This document shows positions 38,093-47,791 of a stretch of 64,000 bases of DNA, piece after piece. The stretch's first letter is position 1. Each line of letters starts with the position of its first letter. The notes under the pieces are model-generated. The model did not search any database and was not told the DNA's origin. It worked only from the letters and a program-made list of their open reading frames with translations. The DNA lies in NCBI RefSeq assembly GCF_002742645.2, contig NZ_CP033875.1, positions 992,001 through 1,056,000 on the forward strand. The letters run 5' to 3'. The DNA comes from Caulobacter sp. FWC26. GTDB taxonomy: Bacteria > Pseudomonadota > Alphaproteobacteria > Caulobacterales > Caulobacteraceae. Made by a program: the position numbers and the translations under genes.

Positions 38093-41000
38093 ATGAAAGT
38101 TGCTCTACTGGCTGGCGCCGCTCTCAGCGCGGTGCTTGGGACCTATGCCTACGCCCAAGAGACTACGCCGCCTCAGACCACTGTGACCGAAGTCGTGGTG
38201 ACCGGCTCGCGCATCAAGCGTCCCCAGTTCGACGGAACGATCCCCGGGGTGCAGGTCACCAAGGAAGAGATCATCGAGCGCGGCTTCAACAACGCATATG
38301 ACATCGTGCTGAGTCAGCCGATGGTCTACGCTGGCGCCAGCCCCTACGGTAACAACGGCGGCCAGACCTCTAGCCTGGGCACCGCCTTCGCCGACCTTCT
38401 GGGCCTGGGCAGCCAGCGCACCCTGACGCTGGTCAACGGTCGTCGCCAGGTCTCGGGCAACGCCGCGACGCTGTTCGTCACTAGCAACAACGCCGGTTCG
38501 CAGGTCGATCTGGGCGCCATTCCCTCGCAGTTGATCGACCGGGTCGACACCCTGACCGTCGGCGGCGCCGCCGCCTACGGCTCGGACGCCATTGCCGGGG
38601 TGATCAACTACATCATCAAGGATAAGTACGTCGGCAGCGAAGTGCGCGCATCAGCGCGGGCTTCGGAGAAGGGCGACGCCAATCGCTACAGCTTCAGCGT
38701 CATCGTTGGCCGGAACCTGATGGACGAGCGGGCCAACCTGACCCTGGCCTTTGAACAGACCACGACCGATGCGCTCTACGCCGACGCCCGCCCGTGGATC
38801 ATCGACGCTGGCGTCGGTGTGACCAACGCGTTCAATGGTTCCAAGCGCAATCCGAACTTCTCGCCGACCGCCGCCATCGACGTCACGGGCCTGAACAACG
38901 GCGCCTTCCTGCGCAACAGCGACGACGGGATACCGTCGACCGCCTACGCCTATTTCGCACGCAATGCGCTGCAGTATCCGTCGGGTGTGGCCTTCACGCC
39001 CTCAAGCGCTACGGCGGCTTGTCCGACGACGATCGCGGGCGTGACAGCGTGTCTGCTGCCGACGGGCTCGGTCAGCTCGACTTCCCAGCTGGTCCCCGGC
39101 ATTCCCACCGGTAACGGTCTTTACTTTACGAGCGCACCGTCGGGCACCTTTCCGAACTTCGCGCCGACCTCGCTGCCGACCGGCGTCACCGCTGCGGCCG
39201 TGTTCGCCAAGTACGGCGTCACGGCCCCGACCGGTCTGACCACAGCCCAGCTTAACACGCTGGCGGTCAACGTGCTGCAAAGCAAGCTGCCGACCCTGCG
39301 GGAGTATCTTGCGCAGAACCCGAACACCGACATCAACCTGATCGTCGGCTCGCTGTATTCGAACATCCCGCGGGTGGCGAACACCGATCCGGCGACCCGG
39401 GCGCTGTTCCCCTTCATCGCCAAGCCGGTTCGCTTCAACGCCAATGGTCAGGCCGAGAACTGGTCGTTCGCCAACATCGGCCCGAACGCCCAAGGCACCC
39501 TGGGCAGCGCCCCGGGCATCGAGGGCAATAACACCAACCGCACCAACCTGATTCAGAACGCGCAGAACCGTAAGAACTTCACGGCCTTCGCGACCTTTGA
39601 CATTAACGACCGCATCCAGGCTTACAGCCAGAACACCTATTCGACGGTGCGGACGGTGGTGCCGCGCAACGCAGCCTCGGGCAACGCCGTGACCAGCGCC
39701 GGCACCGAGACCTCGGGTATCCTGGTCAGCATTAACAACCCCTACCTCAGCGCAGCGTCGCAGCAACTGCTGCGCGACAGCGGCGCGGTGAATACGGCCA
39801 ACAACTTCATCATGTCGCGCACCAACCAGGACATCCTGGGCGACAACCCGCAGCGCGGCGTCACCAACATCGGTAACTTCGCGCAAGGCCTGAAGGGCGA
39901 CTTTGATTTCCTGGATCGCAACTGGACCTGGGATCTGTCCTACACCTACGGCCGCGCCGACGGTAAGGTCGAGAGCACGAGCATCCTTGACGTCGAATAC
40001 CTGCTGGCCATCGACACCGTCCGCGACGGGAGCGGCCAGATCACCTGCCGCGCCAAAACGAACCCCGCCGCCTATCTGGGCAAGGCGCCGTCGTTCATCG
40101 CATCTAACCTGGCCGACATCCCGCAATCGAGCGGCACGATCGCCAAGCAGTCGTTCCAGCCGACCGTCACTCAGGCGATGATCGACAGCTGTCAGCCGCT
40201 GAACCCGTTCGGCTACGGCCAGATGACGCAGGCGGCTAAGGACTATGTTACCGCGCAGCAGGTCTACTCCTTCGAGAACACCCAGACCTTCCTGCAAGGC
40301 TCGATCGCCGGCGATGTGCTTCAACTGCCGGGCGGTCCTCTGGGCGTGGCGCTGGCCGCCGAACGCCGCACGACCAAGAACGACTACTCTGCTAACGACG
40401 TCTCGCGCCTTGGCCGCGCCCGGGGGGCGGCGATCTCCGCAACCCAGTATGAAACCGAGGCGCAGGAATATGGCGTCGAACTGAATATCCCGATCCTGGG
40501 CGGCGACTTCAGCCTGCCCTTCGCTCAACGGCTTGAAATCAACCCGGCTGTCCGCTGGTCCAAGCAAACGGGCGAGGCGTCGACCTACATCAATCAGGTC
40601 GGGAATTCGGTCAGCCCGAAGTATGACGGCGACCTGTCCAAGATCTGGTCACTGGCCGCCACTTTCCAGCCGATCCGTGACATCACGTTCCGCGGCAATG
40701 TCACCCGCTCGATCCGCCAGCCGGACGGCGTAGAACTGTTCCTGGGCGGCCAAGGCGCGTTCACGACGATGGCCGACCCCTGTGCTGTGGGGAACATCAA
40801 CTCGGGTCTGAACCCGGCGACCCGCAAGGCCAACTGTGTCGCTGCGGTGAAGGCGGCGGGCTACGCCTCGACCAACGCCGAAGCCGAGACCTTCCTCAGC
40901 ACCTTCAACCCGGGCTCGCCCTCGGTTCTGGGCGCCCGTTTCGGCAACATGGCGCTGAAGCCCGAGCGCGGCGAAAGCTGGACGGCCGGCGTGGTTCTGG

Positions 41001-41752
41001 AACCGCGGTTCATTCCGAACCTGCGCATGTCGTTCGACTATATCGACATCCAGCTGAAGGATCAGCTGACCCGCGTGTCGGCCGAACAACTGCTGACCTA
41101 CTGCTTTGACTCGACCGCCTACCCCGACAACAGCGCTCAGTTTGGCGTGAACAGCTGCGCCTCGGTGCCGCGTTACACGGCGGGTACTGAACCGAACTCC
41201 GCACGTGCGTTCAGCGTGAGCGACGGTTGGCAGTCGACCTATCTGAACCTGGCCCAGACCAATCTGCGCGCCGCCAACATCGTGGTGACCTACCGCAAGG
41301 CGCTGGCGGAGCTGTTTGGTTCGTCGGGCGACTGGGGCCGCATCTCGCTGAACAGCAACCTCTACCGGACCTACGAGTCGAGCTTCAGCGGCACCGGTCT
41401 GCCGGGCGACACCGAGCAATATCTCGGCAGCATCGGCACGCCCAAGTGGCAGAGCAACACGACGATCGGCTACGCGCGCGACAAGATCTCGACCAGCCTC
41501 AACATCAACACCGTTTCGGACACGATCCGGTTCAACGGGGCCGTGCCGGCGACGATCGAGCAGAACGCCTATCTCGATCGCAAGGGCTACGCAGTCTACA
41601 ATCTCTATGTCGGCTACAAGCTGACCAAAGAGATCGACCTGCGCTTCAACGTCAACAACCTCGCCGGCAAGCGCTGGGAACAAGAGGCCGTTGGCGTCAT
41701 CTACAGCTCGGTGGGTCGCACCTATCAGTTCAGCATGAACGCCCGCTTCTAG
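38093..41752 (+). CDS. TonB-dependent receptor
   Basis: A 1219-residue outer-membrane receptor, long for its class. It has a signal peptide (MKVALLAGAALSAVLGTYAYA), a TonB-box region TVTEVVVTGSRIKR, a plug domain with VGGAAAYGSDAIAGVINYI, and a long barrel ending YQFSMNARF with terminal Phe. Plug insert segments around residues 270-450 are rich in Thr/Pro/Asn. It belongs to the large-receptor type (Caulobacter sugar or OAR-like receptors) that imports bulky nutrients. Substrate unknown; no transporter or hydrolase is adjacent. A terminator follows. Confidence 0.95.
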   Translation: MKVALLAGAALSAVLGTYAYAQETTPPQTTVTEVVVTGSRIKRPQFDGTIPGVQVTKEEIIERGFNNAYDIVLSQPMVYAGASPYGNNGGQTSSLGTAFADLLGLGSQRTLTLVNGRRQVSGNAATLFVTSNNAGSQVDLGAIPSQLIDRVDTLTVGGAAAYGSDAIAGVINYIIKDKYVGSEVRASARASEKGDANRYSFSVIVGRNLMDERANLTLAFEQTTTDALYADARPWIIDAGVGVTNAFNGSKRNPNFSPTAAIDVTGLNNGAFLRNSDDGIPSTAYAYFARNALQYPSGVAFTPSSATAACPTTIAGVTACLLPTGSVSSTSQLVPGIPTGNGLYFTSAPSGTFPNFAPTSLPTGVTAAAVFAKYGVTAPTGLTTAQLNTLAVNVLQSKLPTLREYLAQNPNTDINLIVGSLYSNIPRVANTDPATRALFPFIAKPVRFNANGQAENWSFANIGPNAQGTLGSAPGIEGNNTNRTNLIQNAQNRKNFTAFATFDINDRIQAYSQNTYSTVRTVVPRNAASGNAVTSAGTETSGILVSINNPYLSAASQQLLRDSGAVNTANNFIMSRTNQDILGDNPQRGVTNIGNFAQGLKGDFDFLDRNWTWDLSYTYGRADGKVESTSILDVEYLLAIDTVRDGSGQITCRAKTNPAAYLGKAPSFIASNLADIPQSSGTIAKQSFQPTVTQAMIDSCQPLNPFGYGQMTQAAKDYVTAQQVYSFENTQTFLQGSIAGDVLQLPGGPLGVALAAERRTTKNDYSANDVSRLGRARGAAISATQYETEAQEYGVELNIPILGGDFSLPFAQRLEINPAVRWSKQTGEASTYINQVGNSVSPKYDGDLSKIWSLAATFQPIRDITFRGNVTRSIRQPDGVELFLGGQGAFTTMADPCAVGNINSGLNPATRKANCVAAVKAAGYASTNAEAETFLSTFNPGSPSVLGARFGNMALKPERGESWTAGVVLEPRFIPNLRMSFDYIDIQLKDQLTRVSAEQLLTYCFDSTAYPDNSAQFGVNSCASVPRYTAGTEPNSARAFSVSDGWQSTYLNLAQTNLRAANIVVTYRKALAELFGSSGDWGRISLNSNLYRTYESSFSGTGLPGDTEQYLGSIGTPKWQSNTTIGYARDKISTSLNINTVSDTIRFNGAVPATIEQNAYLDRKGYAVYNLYVGYKLTKEIDLRFNVNNLAGKRWEQEAVGVIYSSVGRTYQFSMNARF

Positions 41753-41832
41753 GCGGCGGCGACCAAAGCGACGAGCGACCGCGCTGGGCCGAGCCATCGG
41801 TCCAGCGCATCGCTGCTGCGGGCCAGATCAGC

Positions 41833-41867
41833 AAAAAGGGCGACCCGCCTGCGGGCCGCCCTTTTTT
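41833..41867 (+). terminator. Terminator of the rightward TonB receptor
   Basis: AAAAAGGGCG pairs with CGCCCTTTTT across an inner GACCCGCCTGCGGGCC hairpin. The flanks are A-rich and T-rich, so it may also serve the convergent response regulator gene. Confidence 0.9.
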
Positions 41868-41919
41868 CATGGGATGCTGACGTGGTGTCGCGTTCTGAAC
41901 GCCACCCGCCCGCCAGGCT

Positions 41920-42288
41920 TCAGGCGATCTGGGCGACAAGGCCCTCAAGCACCCGGCGCAGGTCGGCCTCGCGGAACGGCTTCTGCAGGACGGTGGAGCC
42001 CCGGTGGTCCTCGGTCAGCCCTGCCTCGCCATAGCCGCTGGCGAAGGCGAACGGCACGCCGCGCGCCTTCAGGGCGTCGGCGACCGGGAAGATCGGACGG
42101 CCGCCCAGGTTTACGTCCAGCAGAGCCGCGTCTATGTCGGCCGAGCCGGCCAGGCGCAGCGCCTCCTCGATCTCGGCGGCGGGGCCGATGATCGTGCAGC
42201 CAAGATCGGTCAGCATGTCCTCGACCAGCATCGAGACCAGCGCCTCGTCTTCGACGACCAAAACCTTCAGGGACGACAGAGTCTTCAT
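41920..42288 (-). CDS. Single-domain response regulator (receiver)
   Basis: A 122-residue receiver domain only. Acidic pocket VVEDEALV, phospho-acceptor Asp in AALLDVNLGG, Thr/Ser replaced by AFASGYGE, and the conserved Lys in VLQKPF. Proteins of this type accompany HWE kinases. It starts three bases after the HWE kinase stop on the same strand, indicating a cognate pair. Output would be by protein contact. Confidence 0.92.
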   Translation of the reverse strand: MKTLSSLKVLVVEDEALVSMLVEDMLTDLGCTIIGPAAEIEEALRLAGSADIDAALLDVNLGGRPIFPVADALKARGVPFAFASGYGEAGLTEDHRGSTVLQKPFREADLRRVLEGLVAQIA

Positions 42289-42291
42289 GTA

Positions 42292-43890
42292 TCAGGGCTC
42301 CAAGGCGCGCAGGGGCAGCGCCATGTGGCAGACGAGGCCGGGGGCATCATAGGTCAGCTCGACGCCGCCGGATAGCTCGGCCGCGAGTCCGCGTTCGAGA
42401 AGCCGGGCGCCAAAGCCCCGGCGGGCGGGCGGATGGACTTCGGGGCCGCCGCTCTCGGTCCAGGTCAGGCGCAGGACATCCTGCTCTACGATCCAAACCA
42501 CCTTCACCCGGCCGAGCGGCGTCGACAGTGCGCCGTACTTCACCGCGTTGGTCGCCAGCTCGTGTATCCCCATCCCCAGGGCCACGGCGGCCTTGGGCGT
42601 CAAACGCACATCGCTCAAATAGTCGAAGCTGACCCGGTCTTCGCCGGCCATTGCGTGCAGCTCCACATCGAACACCTCGCGCAGGCTCGCGCCTTCCCAG
42701 CTTTCGCGGGTCAGCAGGTCGTGGGTCTGCGAAAGGGCGATCAGGCGGGTTTCGAAGGCTTCGCGAAAGAACTCCGGCGAGGCGGTGGAGCGTAGGGTCT
42801 GGGCGGCGATCGACTGCACCGTGGCCAAGCTGTTCTTGACCCGGTGGTTCAGTTCATTGACCAGCAGCTTCTGGCGCTCGTCGGCGCGCTTGCGTTCGGT
42901 GATGTCCAGCGAGACCCCGGCCAGACGTCGCACGCCGCCGTCGTCGGCGGTCTGAGCGGCGCGCCCCCGGGCGTGCAGCCAGCGCAGTTCGCCGCTGGGA
43001 TGGATCACGCGGTATTCGACATCGTAGTCGGCGCTGTCGCCGATAGCGCGGTCGATCGCGGCGAGAATGCGCGGACGGTCATCCGGATGAATCGTTGCGA
43101 CGAAGTCCGAGAATGTGAAGGCTTCGTCCGGCCGGCGTCCGTAATTGGCTTTGCACAGGTCCGAGGCTTCGTAGGTCTTGCTCGCCACTTCCAGATCCCA
43201 CGATCCCATGCGGCCGCTGTCGAGGGCGAATTTCAGGCGTTCTTCGGCCTTCCGACGATGATCCAGCTCAGCCAGCGCGTCGGCGTTCAGCTTGATCGAC
43301 TCGATGGTCGCGGCCACCTGCGCGCCTAGTCCTGTCAGCAGCGTTTCATCCCGAACGGTGAAACGGCCCGGCTCCGGGTGACCGAAGAGCAGGCCGCCCA
43401 GAACCTCGCCTTGGCGCGTGGCCACGGGGATGGCCAGATAGCTGCGCACCGGCAGATGGCCTTGCGGCATCCCGGCGCGCGGGGCGTTGTGGCCGTAACG
43501 CGGGTCCAGGGTGATGTCATCCGAGCGCACCACGCCCGTGTTCTCGAACGTCGGCGCGAACAGGGGGGTCTTTCGCACCGGGGGGAAGTCGGCGAACGCC
43601 GCCGGCGGCGCCCCCGAAAGCCGGAAGAGCGCGTAGCTTTTCCCGTCCGGCTCGGTCTGATTGTAGAAGAACGCGCCATAGGCGGCGCCGCTGATCTCGC
43701 GCGCGCCGTCCAAGGCCGTCTGCACGCAGGCGTCGACATCGTTACTTGAGGCGATCGCTTCGGTGACGCGCGCCAGGGTGTCGGACTTGTGAACCTCTGC
43801 GGCCAGCTGACGCTCAAGCTGGAGGAGACGCGCGCCGACGTCATCGCCCCGCGCTTCGCGATCCTCGCTTTTAGCCCCTACGGCCACCAC
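42292..43890 (-). CDS. HWE-family sensor histidine kinase with GAF and PAS domains
   Basis: A 532-residue cytosolic kinase. A short coiled coil is followed by a GAF domain (about residues 45-200), a PAS domain (about 222-340) and the HWE kinase core (about 350-530). The phospho-His is in LVNELNHRVKNSLATVQSIAAQTLR and the N-box in IHELATNAVKYGALS. No membrane segment is seen. The start is GTG at 43890 (a second GTG follows immediately). Some HWE kinases are blue-light or stress sensors through the PAS domain; here no LOV cysteine motif (NCRFLQ) is visible. Confidence 0.92.
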   Translation of the reverse strand: MVAVGAKSEDREARGDDVGARLLQLERQLAAEVHKSDTLARVTEAIASSNDVDACVQTALDGAREISGAAYGAFFYNQTEPDGKSYALFRLSGAPPAAFADFPPVRKTPLFAPTFENTGVVRSDDITLDPRYGHNAPRAGMPQGHLPVRSYLAIPVATRQGEVLGGLLFGHPEPGRFTVRDETLLTGLGAQVAATIESIKLNADALAELDHRRKAEERLKFALDSGRMGSWDLEVASKTYEASDLCKANYGRRPDEAFTFSDFVATIHPDDRPRILAAIDRAIGDSADYDVEYRVIHPSGELRWLHARGRAAQTADDGGVRRLAGVSLDITERKRADERQKLLVNELNHRVKNSLATVQSIAAQTLRSTASPEFFREAFETRLIALSQTHDLLTRESWEGASLREVFDVELHAMAGEDRVSFDYLSDVRLTPKAAVALGMGIHELATNAVKYGALSTPLGRVKVVWIVEQDVLRLTWTESGGPEVHPPARRGFGARLLERGLAAELSGGVELTYDAPGLVCHMALPLRALEP

Positions 43891-43979
43891 GCGCCCCCAC
43901 TACGCAGAACCCGATGAGTTCTTAAGGAGGCCAAACGCGCTTGTCCGGCCCCGGTTCCCCGCAGCATCAAGGTAGCACG

Positions 43980-45266
43980 CTAAGCGTCGCTGTCGTCTTG
44001 CAGCGGGGCGCTTATGCGCAGCGCGGTGATCTGGTTGCGCTGACGGCGCAACACCTGAAACCGGTGGCGATGGAAGATGAAGGTCTGCCCCGGTTCAGGG
44101 ATCATCTGGGCCTCGTGGATGACGAGGCCGGCGATCGTCACCGCCTCGCCCTCGGGCAGGCGCCAGTCCATGGCGCGGTTCAGATCGCGGACTGTGACAT
44201 GACCGTCGACATTGACCGAGCCGTCGACCTGGCGGCGCACGCCGTCCAGGGTGGTGTCGTGCTCGTCCTCGATCTCGCCGACGATCTCCTCGAGGATGTC
44301 CTCCAGCGTCACCAGGCCCTGCAGCGCGCCATATTCGTCGACCACCAGGGCGAAGTGGCTCTTGCGTTTCAGGAAGGCGTTCAGCTGGTCTTTCAGGTTG
44401 GTGGTGTCGGGGATGAACCACGGCTCGCGCAGGATGGCGGCGATGTCCAGGCCCTCAAGCCCTGTCGGGCATTCGGCCAGGGCCTTGAGCAGGTCGCGGG
44501 CGTGCAGCACGCCGACGATGTTGTCGGGCTCGTCGCGATACAGCGGCACACGGGTGTGCTGGGCCTCCAGAACATGGGTCACCAAGTCACGGGCCGGCAG
44601 GCCCGCGTCCAGCAGCACCATCGACTTGCGGTGGACCATGATCTCGGAAACGTCCATGTCCGACAGGTCCAGCACCCCGCCCAGCATGCGCCGGTCGTCG
44701 GTCTCCACCAGGCCCTCGGAGTGGTGGTAGTCGACCGCGCCGCGGATCTCTTCGTGCGCGGCCAGCACGTCGACGGCCATGTCCAGCTTGACGCCGAACA
44801 CCCGCAGCGTGCGGCGCACGATCCACTGGACGGCGTAGACGACCGGGCCAAACAGTCGGACCAGGAACAGGGTCGGCGCCGACAGCGCTCGGGCCACGTC
44901 GTCGGAACGGACGATGGCCACGGTCTTGGGCAGCACCTCGGCGAAGATCAGGATCAAGGTGGTCATGGCCGCTGTCGCCACCGCCACGCCCCACGGGCCG
45001 GGTATCAGGGTGGTCAGCACCTGGGTCGCCAGGGCCGAGGCCAGGATGTTGATCAGGTTGTTGCCCAGCAGCACCGCCCCGATCATCGTCTCCTGATCGG
45101 ATAGGAGCTTGTTGACCCGCTTGGCGGGCCGGTCGCCCTCGCGCTCCAGCTGGTGCATCCGCGCGCGGCTCGCGCCGGTCATGGACGTCTCGGCGGCCGA
45201 GAAGATGGCCGACAGGGTCAGCAGGGCGATGACGATCGGCGCGAGGCCGAGGAGGGCGGTGAGCAT
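43980..45266 (-). CDS. CNNM/CBS-pair CorC-HlyC family membrane protein
   Basis: A 428-residue protein. An N-terminal DUF21 (CNNM) domain has about four helices starting IVIALLTLSAIFSAAETSMTG. A CBS pair occupies about residues 205-330 (MVHRKSMVLLD..., DEYGALQGLVTLEDILEEIVGEI), and a C-terminal CorC_HlyC domain follows. Family members act in magnesium/cobalt efflux. Older annotations call them hemolysins; that label is not supported here. The location downstream of aroB is a common alphaproteobacterial arrangement. Confidence 0.92.
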   Translation of the reverse strand: MLTALLGLAPIVIALLTLSAIFSAAETSMTGASRARMHQLEREGDRPAKRVNKLLSDQETMIGAVLLGNNLINILASALATQVLTTLIPGPWGVAVATAAMTTLILIFAEVLPKTVAIVRSDDVARALSAPTLFLVRLFGPVVYAVQWIVRRTLRVFGVKLDMAVDVLAAHEEIRGAVDYHHSEGLVETDDRRMLGGVLDLSDMDVSEIMVHRKSMVLLDAGLPARDLVTHVLEAQHTRVPLYRDEPDNIVGVLHARDLLKALAECPTGLEGLDIAAILREPWFIPDTTNLKDQLNAFLKRKSHFALVVDEYGALQGLVTLEDILEEIVGEIEDEHDTTLDGVRRQVDGSVNVDGHVTVRDLNRAMDWRLPEGEAVTIAGLVIHEAQMIPEPGQTFIFHRHRFQVLRRQRNQITALRISAPLQDDSDA

Positions 45267-45310
45267 GCGCGTGTTCTAGCCCGCTAAGCCGCGCTTAGGG
45301 AGGCCTGTGA

Positions 45311-45931
45311 TCACGGAGAGGCTTCGGCCTGGGCTTTACCCAGCGGCGTATCGGGATGCGGCGGATGGAGGACCGACAGCACCGCGATCGCCACATAGAG
45401 CGCGATGTGCAGGCCGATTAGGGCGCCGAACAACCAGCGTCGTTTGGTCAAGGCCGCGCCGCCGACCAGAAGAACATAGATCGCCAGGTTGAGGGCGTAG
45501 TTGATCGCCAGAACCAGACCGTTCTCCCGCGTCATATTGACTGCAAGCTGGCCGCAGACGCCAAGTAGGTTTGCGAGGATCAGCAGCCCCAGGATCGCGC
45601 GCTTGTTGGCCCAGAAATGCTCGTCCAGCGGCGCCTTTGGGTCGCTGTCGTCGGGAAACACCAGCGCGGCGGCGATGAAATAGGTCACCGCCACGACCAT
45701 GCCGCCGATCAGCAGCCCATAGCTGAACGGCAACGTGCGGTAGTTGACCCACGCGCTCTCCCAGAACGTCGCGACGTCCAGCGCGACGAAGATCGCCAGC
45801 AGCGGCGTAAGCCAGCCGACGGGCTGGGTCTTGCGATGCTTGAACGCCCGCGCCGCCCCGGTGGCGAGCACGCCGACGGACAGGCCTAGCAGCAAGCCGT
45901 AAAAGCTGAAGAAGAACTCGAACGCGCTCAT
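45311..45931 (-). CDS. Hypothetical inner-membrane protein
   Basis: A 206-residue protein with about six hydrophobic helices (near residues 5-24, 40-56, 70-92, 110-130, 137-158 and 167-188). No family recognised. It lies between aroB and the CorC-like gene on the same strand with gaps of 44 and 87 bases. Confidence 0.75.
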   Translation of the reverse strand: MSAFEFFFSFYGLLLGLSVGVLATGAARAFKHRKTQPVGWLTPLLAIFVALDVATFWESAWVNYRTLPFSYGLLIGGMVVAVTYFIAAALVFPDDSDPKAPLDEHFWANKRAILGLLILANLLGVCGQLAVNMTRENGLVLAINYALNLAIYVLLVGGAALTKRRWLFGALIGLHIALYVAIAVLSVLHPPHPDTPLGKAQAEASP

Positions 45932-46018
45932 GCCCTGCCCCTGGCGCGCCGACTCCGACGCAAGCCCCGGCTCAACTTGGACGGGCGGCCCTCTTTAGCC
46001 AATCCCGTTTGCGCATTT

Positions 46019-47131
46019 TCAGGCCGCGCCTTCCGCGATCAGGAACGCCCGCAGCGCCTCGCGGTCCACGTCCTTGGCCACGAACGCATCGCCGATGCCG
46101 CGCGCCAGCACGAAGGTCAGCTTGCCGCCCTCGGCCTTCTTGTCCTGACTGCAGTGGGCGATCAGGGCGTCAGCGCTGAAAGGCTCCGGACGGACGTCGG
46201 CGAGCGTCGTCGGCAGGCCGGCGGCCTTGATGGCGGCTTCGGCGCGGACCGCTTCCTGGGAGGGGCATAGACCTTGCGCGGCCGAGAAGCGGAACGCCTG
46301 GGCCATGCCGACCCCGACAGCCTCGCCGTGCTTCAGTGCGTCCCCAAAGCCCATCTCGGCCTCGATCGCGTGACCGAAGGTGTGCCCCAGATTCAGGAGC
46401 GCGCGGCGGCCGGCTTCCTTCTCGTCTTCGGCGACGATCTCGGCCTTCATCTCGACGCTGCGGCCGACGGCGCGGACTAGGGCGTCGACATTCCGCTCCA
46501 GCACCGCCTGGACGTTGGCCTCCAGCCACTCGAAGAACGAAAAATCCCCGAGCAGGCCGTACTTGATGATCTCTGCGTAGCCGCAGGCCATTTCCCGAGC
46601 GGGCAGGGTGGCCAGCACGTCGAGATCGGCCAAAACCAGGCGCGGCTGGTGGAAGGCCCCGATCAGGTTCTTGCCGCGCGGGGTGTCGATGGCGGTCTTG
46701 CCGCCCACAGAGCTGTCGACCTGGGCCAGGAGGGTGGTCGGGACCTGCACGAAGTCGATGCCGCGCTTGTAGATCGCCGCCGCGAAGCCCGCGAGGTCGC
46801 CCACGACGCCGCCGCCCAGGGCCACGATCTGGTCGCCGCGCTCCAGGTTCAAGGCCAGCAGGCGGTCGGAAAGGTCGGCCAGGCCTTCGAAGCTCTTGCT
46901 CTCCTCGCCGGGCGCAATGGTGATGACATCGACGGTGATCCCGGCGCCTTGCAGCGCGGCGGAGAGGCGCTCGCCGTGATGGGCGCCGACATGGGCGTCG
47001 GTGACGACGGCGACGCGCTTGCGCTTGCCCAGGACGGCCGCGACACGGTCGCCGGCCTGATCCAGCAGGCCAGGCCCGATGACCACGTCATAGGCGCGCT
47101 CGCCCAGTCCGACGGAAACGGTGCGGATCAT
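46019..47131 (-). CDS. aroB: 3-dehydroquinate synthase
   Basis: Converts DAHP to 3-dehydroquinate, second step of the shikimate pathway. The product is 370 residues, normal length. The NAD-binding [11 protein letters not shown], the [11 protein letters not shown] segment and the metal ligands in [11 protein letters not shown] are visible. It starts nine bases after the aroK stop, so the two genes form an operon. Confidence 0.97.
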   Translation of the reverse strand: MIRTVSVGLGERAYDVVIGPGLLDQAGDRVAAVLGKRKRVAVVTDAHVGAHHGERLSAALQGAGITVDVITIAPGEESKSFEGLADLSDRLLALNLERGDQIVALGGGVVGDLAGFAAAIYKRGIDFVQVPTTLLAQVDSSVGGKTAIDTPRGKNLIGAFHQPRLVLADLDVLATLPAREMACGYAEIIKYGLLGDFSFFEWLEANVQAVLERNVDALVRAVGRSVEMKAEIVAEDEKEAGRRALLNLGHTFGHAIEAEMGFGDALKHGEAVGVGMAQAFRFSAAQGLCPSQEAVRAEAAIKAAGLPTTLADVRPEPFSADALIAHCSQDKKAEGGKLTFVLARGIGDAFVAKDVDREALRAFLIAEGAA

Positions 47132-47140
47132 GCGAACTCC

Positions 47141-47731
47141 TTAAGCGCGCGACTGGCGAAGGGCCGTCAGGATGGCCTCGACCGCGACCATGTGCGGGGT
47201 GTCGCCGGTCTCGACGTGGACCTGGGCCTCGGCATAGGCCGGATAGCGGGCCTCGGCGAGCTCGGTCAGCACCTTCACCGGATCCTTGCCGCGCACCAGC
47301 GGTCGGTTGTCCTTGCGCGAGACGCGGCGGGCCAGGAGCTCGACATCGGCTTTCAGCCACACCGAGACGGCTTTCTCGTTGATCAGGGCGCGGGTCTCGG
47401 CGTTGACGAACGCGCCGCCGCCGGTGGCCAGCACATGTGGCGGCTCGTCCAGCAGGCGGGCGATCACGCGCCGTTCGCCGTCGCGGAAGGCCGGCTCGCC
47501 CAGCTCGGCGAAGATCTCCGAAATCGACCGGCCGGCGGCGGCCTCGACCTCGTTGTCGGCGTCGCGGAACGGCAGGCCCAGCACATGGGCCAGGCGTCGC
47601 CCGACGCTGGACTTTCCCACGCCCATCAAGCCCACGAGCACGATCGTCCTTGCGCGCAGAGGGGCGAGGTCGTCGGAAACGATCGGGGCGGCCGCAGGGG
47701 CGGCGTCGGGAGTCGGATCAGGCTCGGTCAT
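47141..47731 (-). CDS. aroK: Shikimate kinase
   Basis: Phosphorylates shikimate at O3. The product is 196 residues, with an Ala/Pro-rich N-terminal extension of about 27 residues before the kinase core. P-loop GLMGVGKSS is at 34-42, with the DADNEVEAAAG shikimate-binding motif and the ATGGGAFV region. First gene of the aroK-aroB pair; divergent from the 47792 gene across a 60-base gap. Confidence 0.96.
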   Translation of the reverse strand: MTEPDPTPDAAPAAAPIVSDDLAPLRARTIVLVGLMGVGKSSVGRRLAHVLGLPFRDADNEVEAAAGRSISEIFAELGEPAFRDGERRVIARLLDEPPHVLATGGGAFVNAETRALINEKAVSVWLKADVELLARRVSRKDNRPLVRGKDPVKVLTELAEARYPAYAEAQVHVETGDTPHMVAVEAILTALRQSRA

Positions 47732-47791
47732 GATGCGGTCGCGGGTTTACACGAGGCTAGGCCTCAGCGCCAAGTTTGCGAGAGCCTCGTC

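Noticed and set aside
43980..45266. Hemolysin function for the CorC/HlyC-type protein
   Set aside because: The domain order (DUF21, CBS pair, CorC_HlyC) points to ion transport; the hemolysin label is a historical annotation.
46649..47791. N-terminal extension of the 47792 protein reaching back to 46649
   Set aside because: It covers aroB and aroK on the opposite strand. The signal peptide following ATG 47792 fixes the true start.
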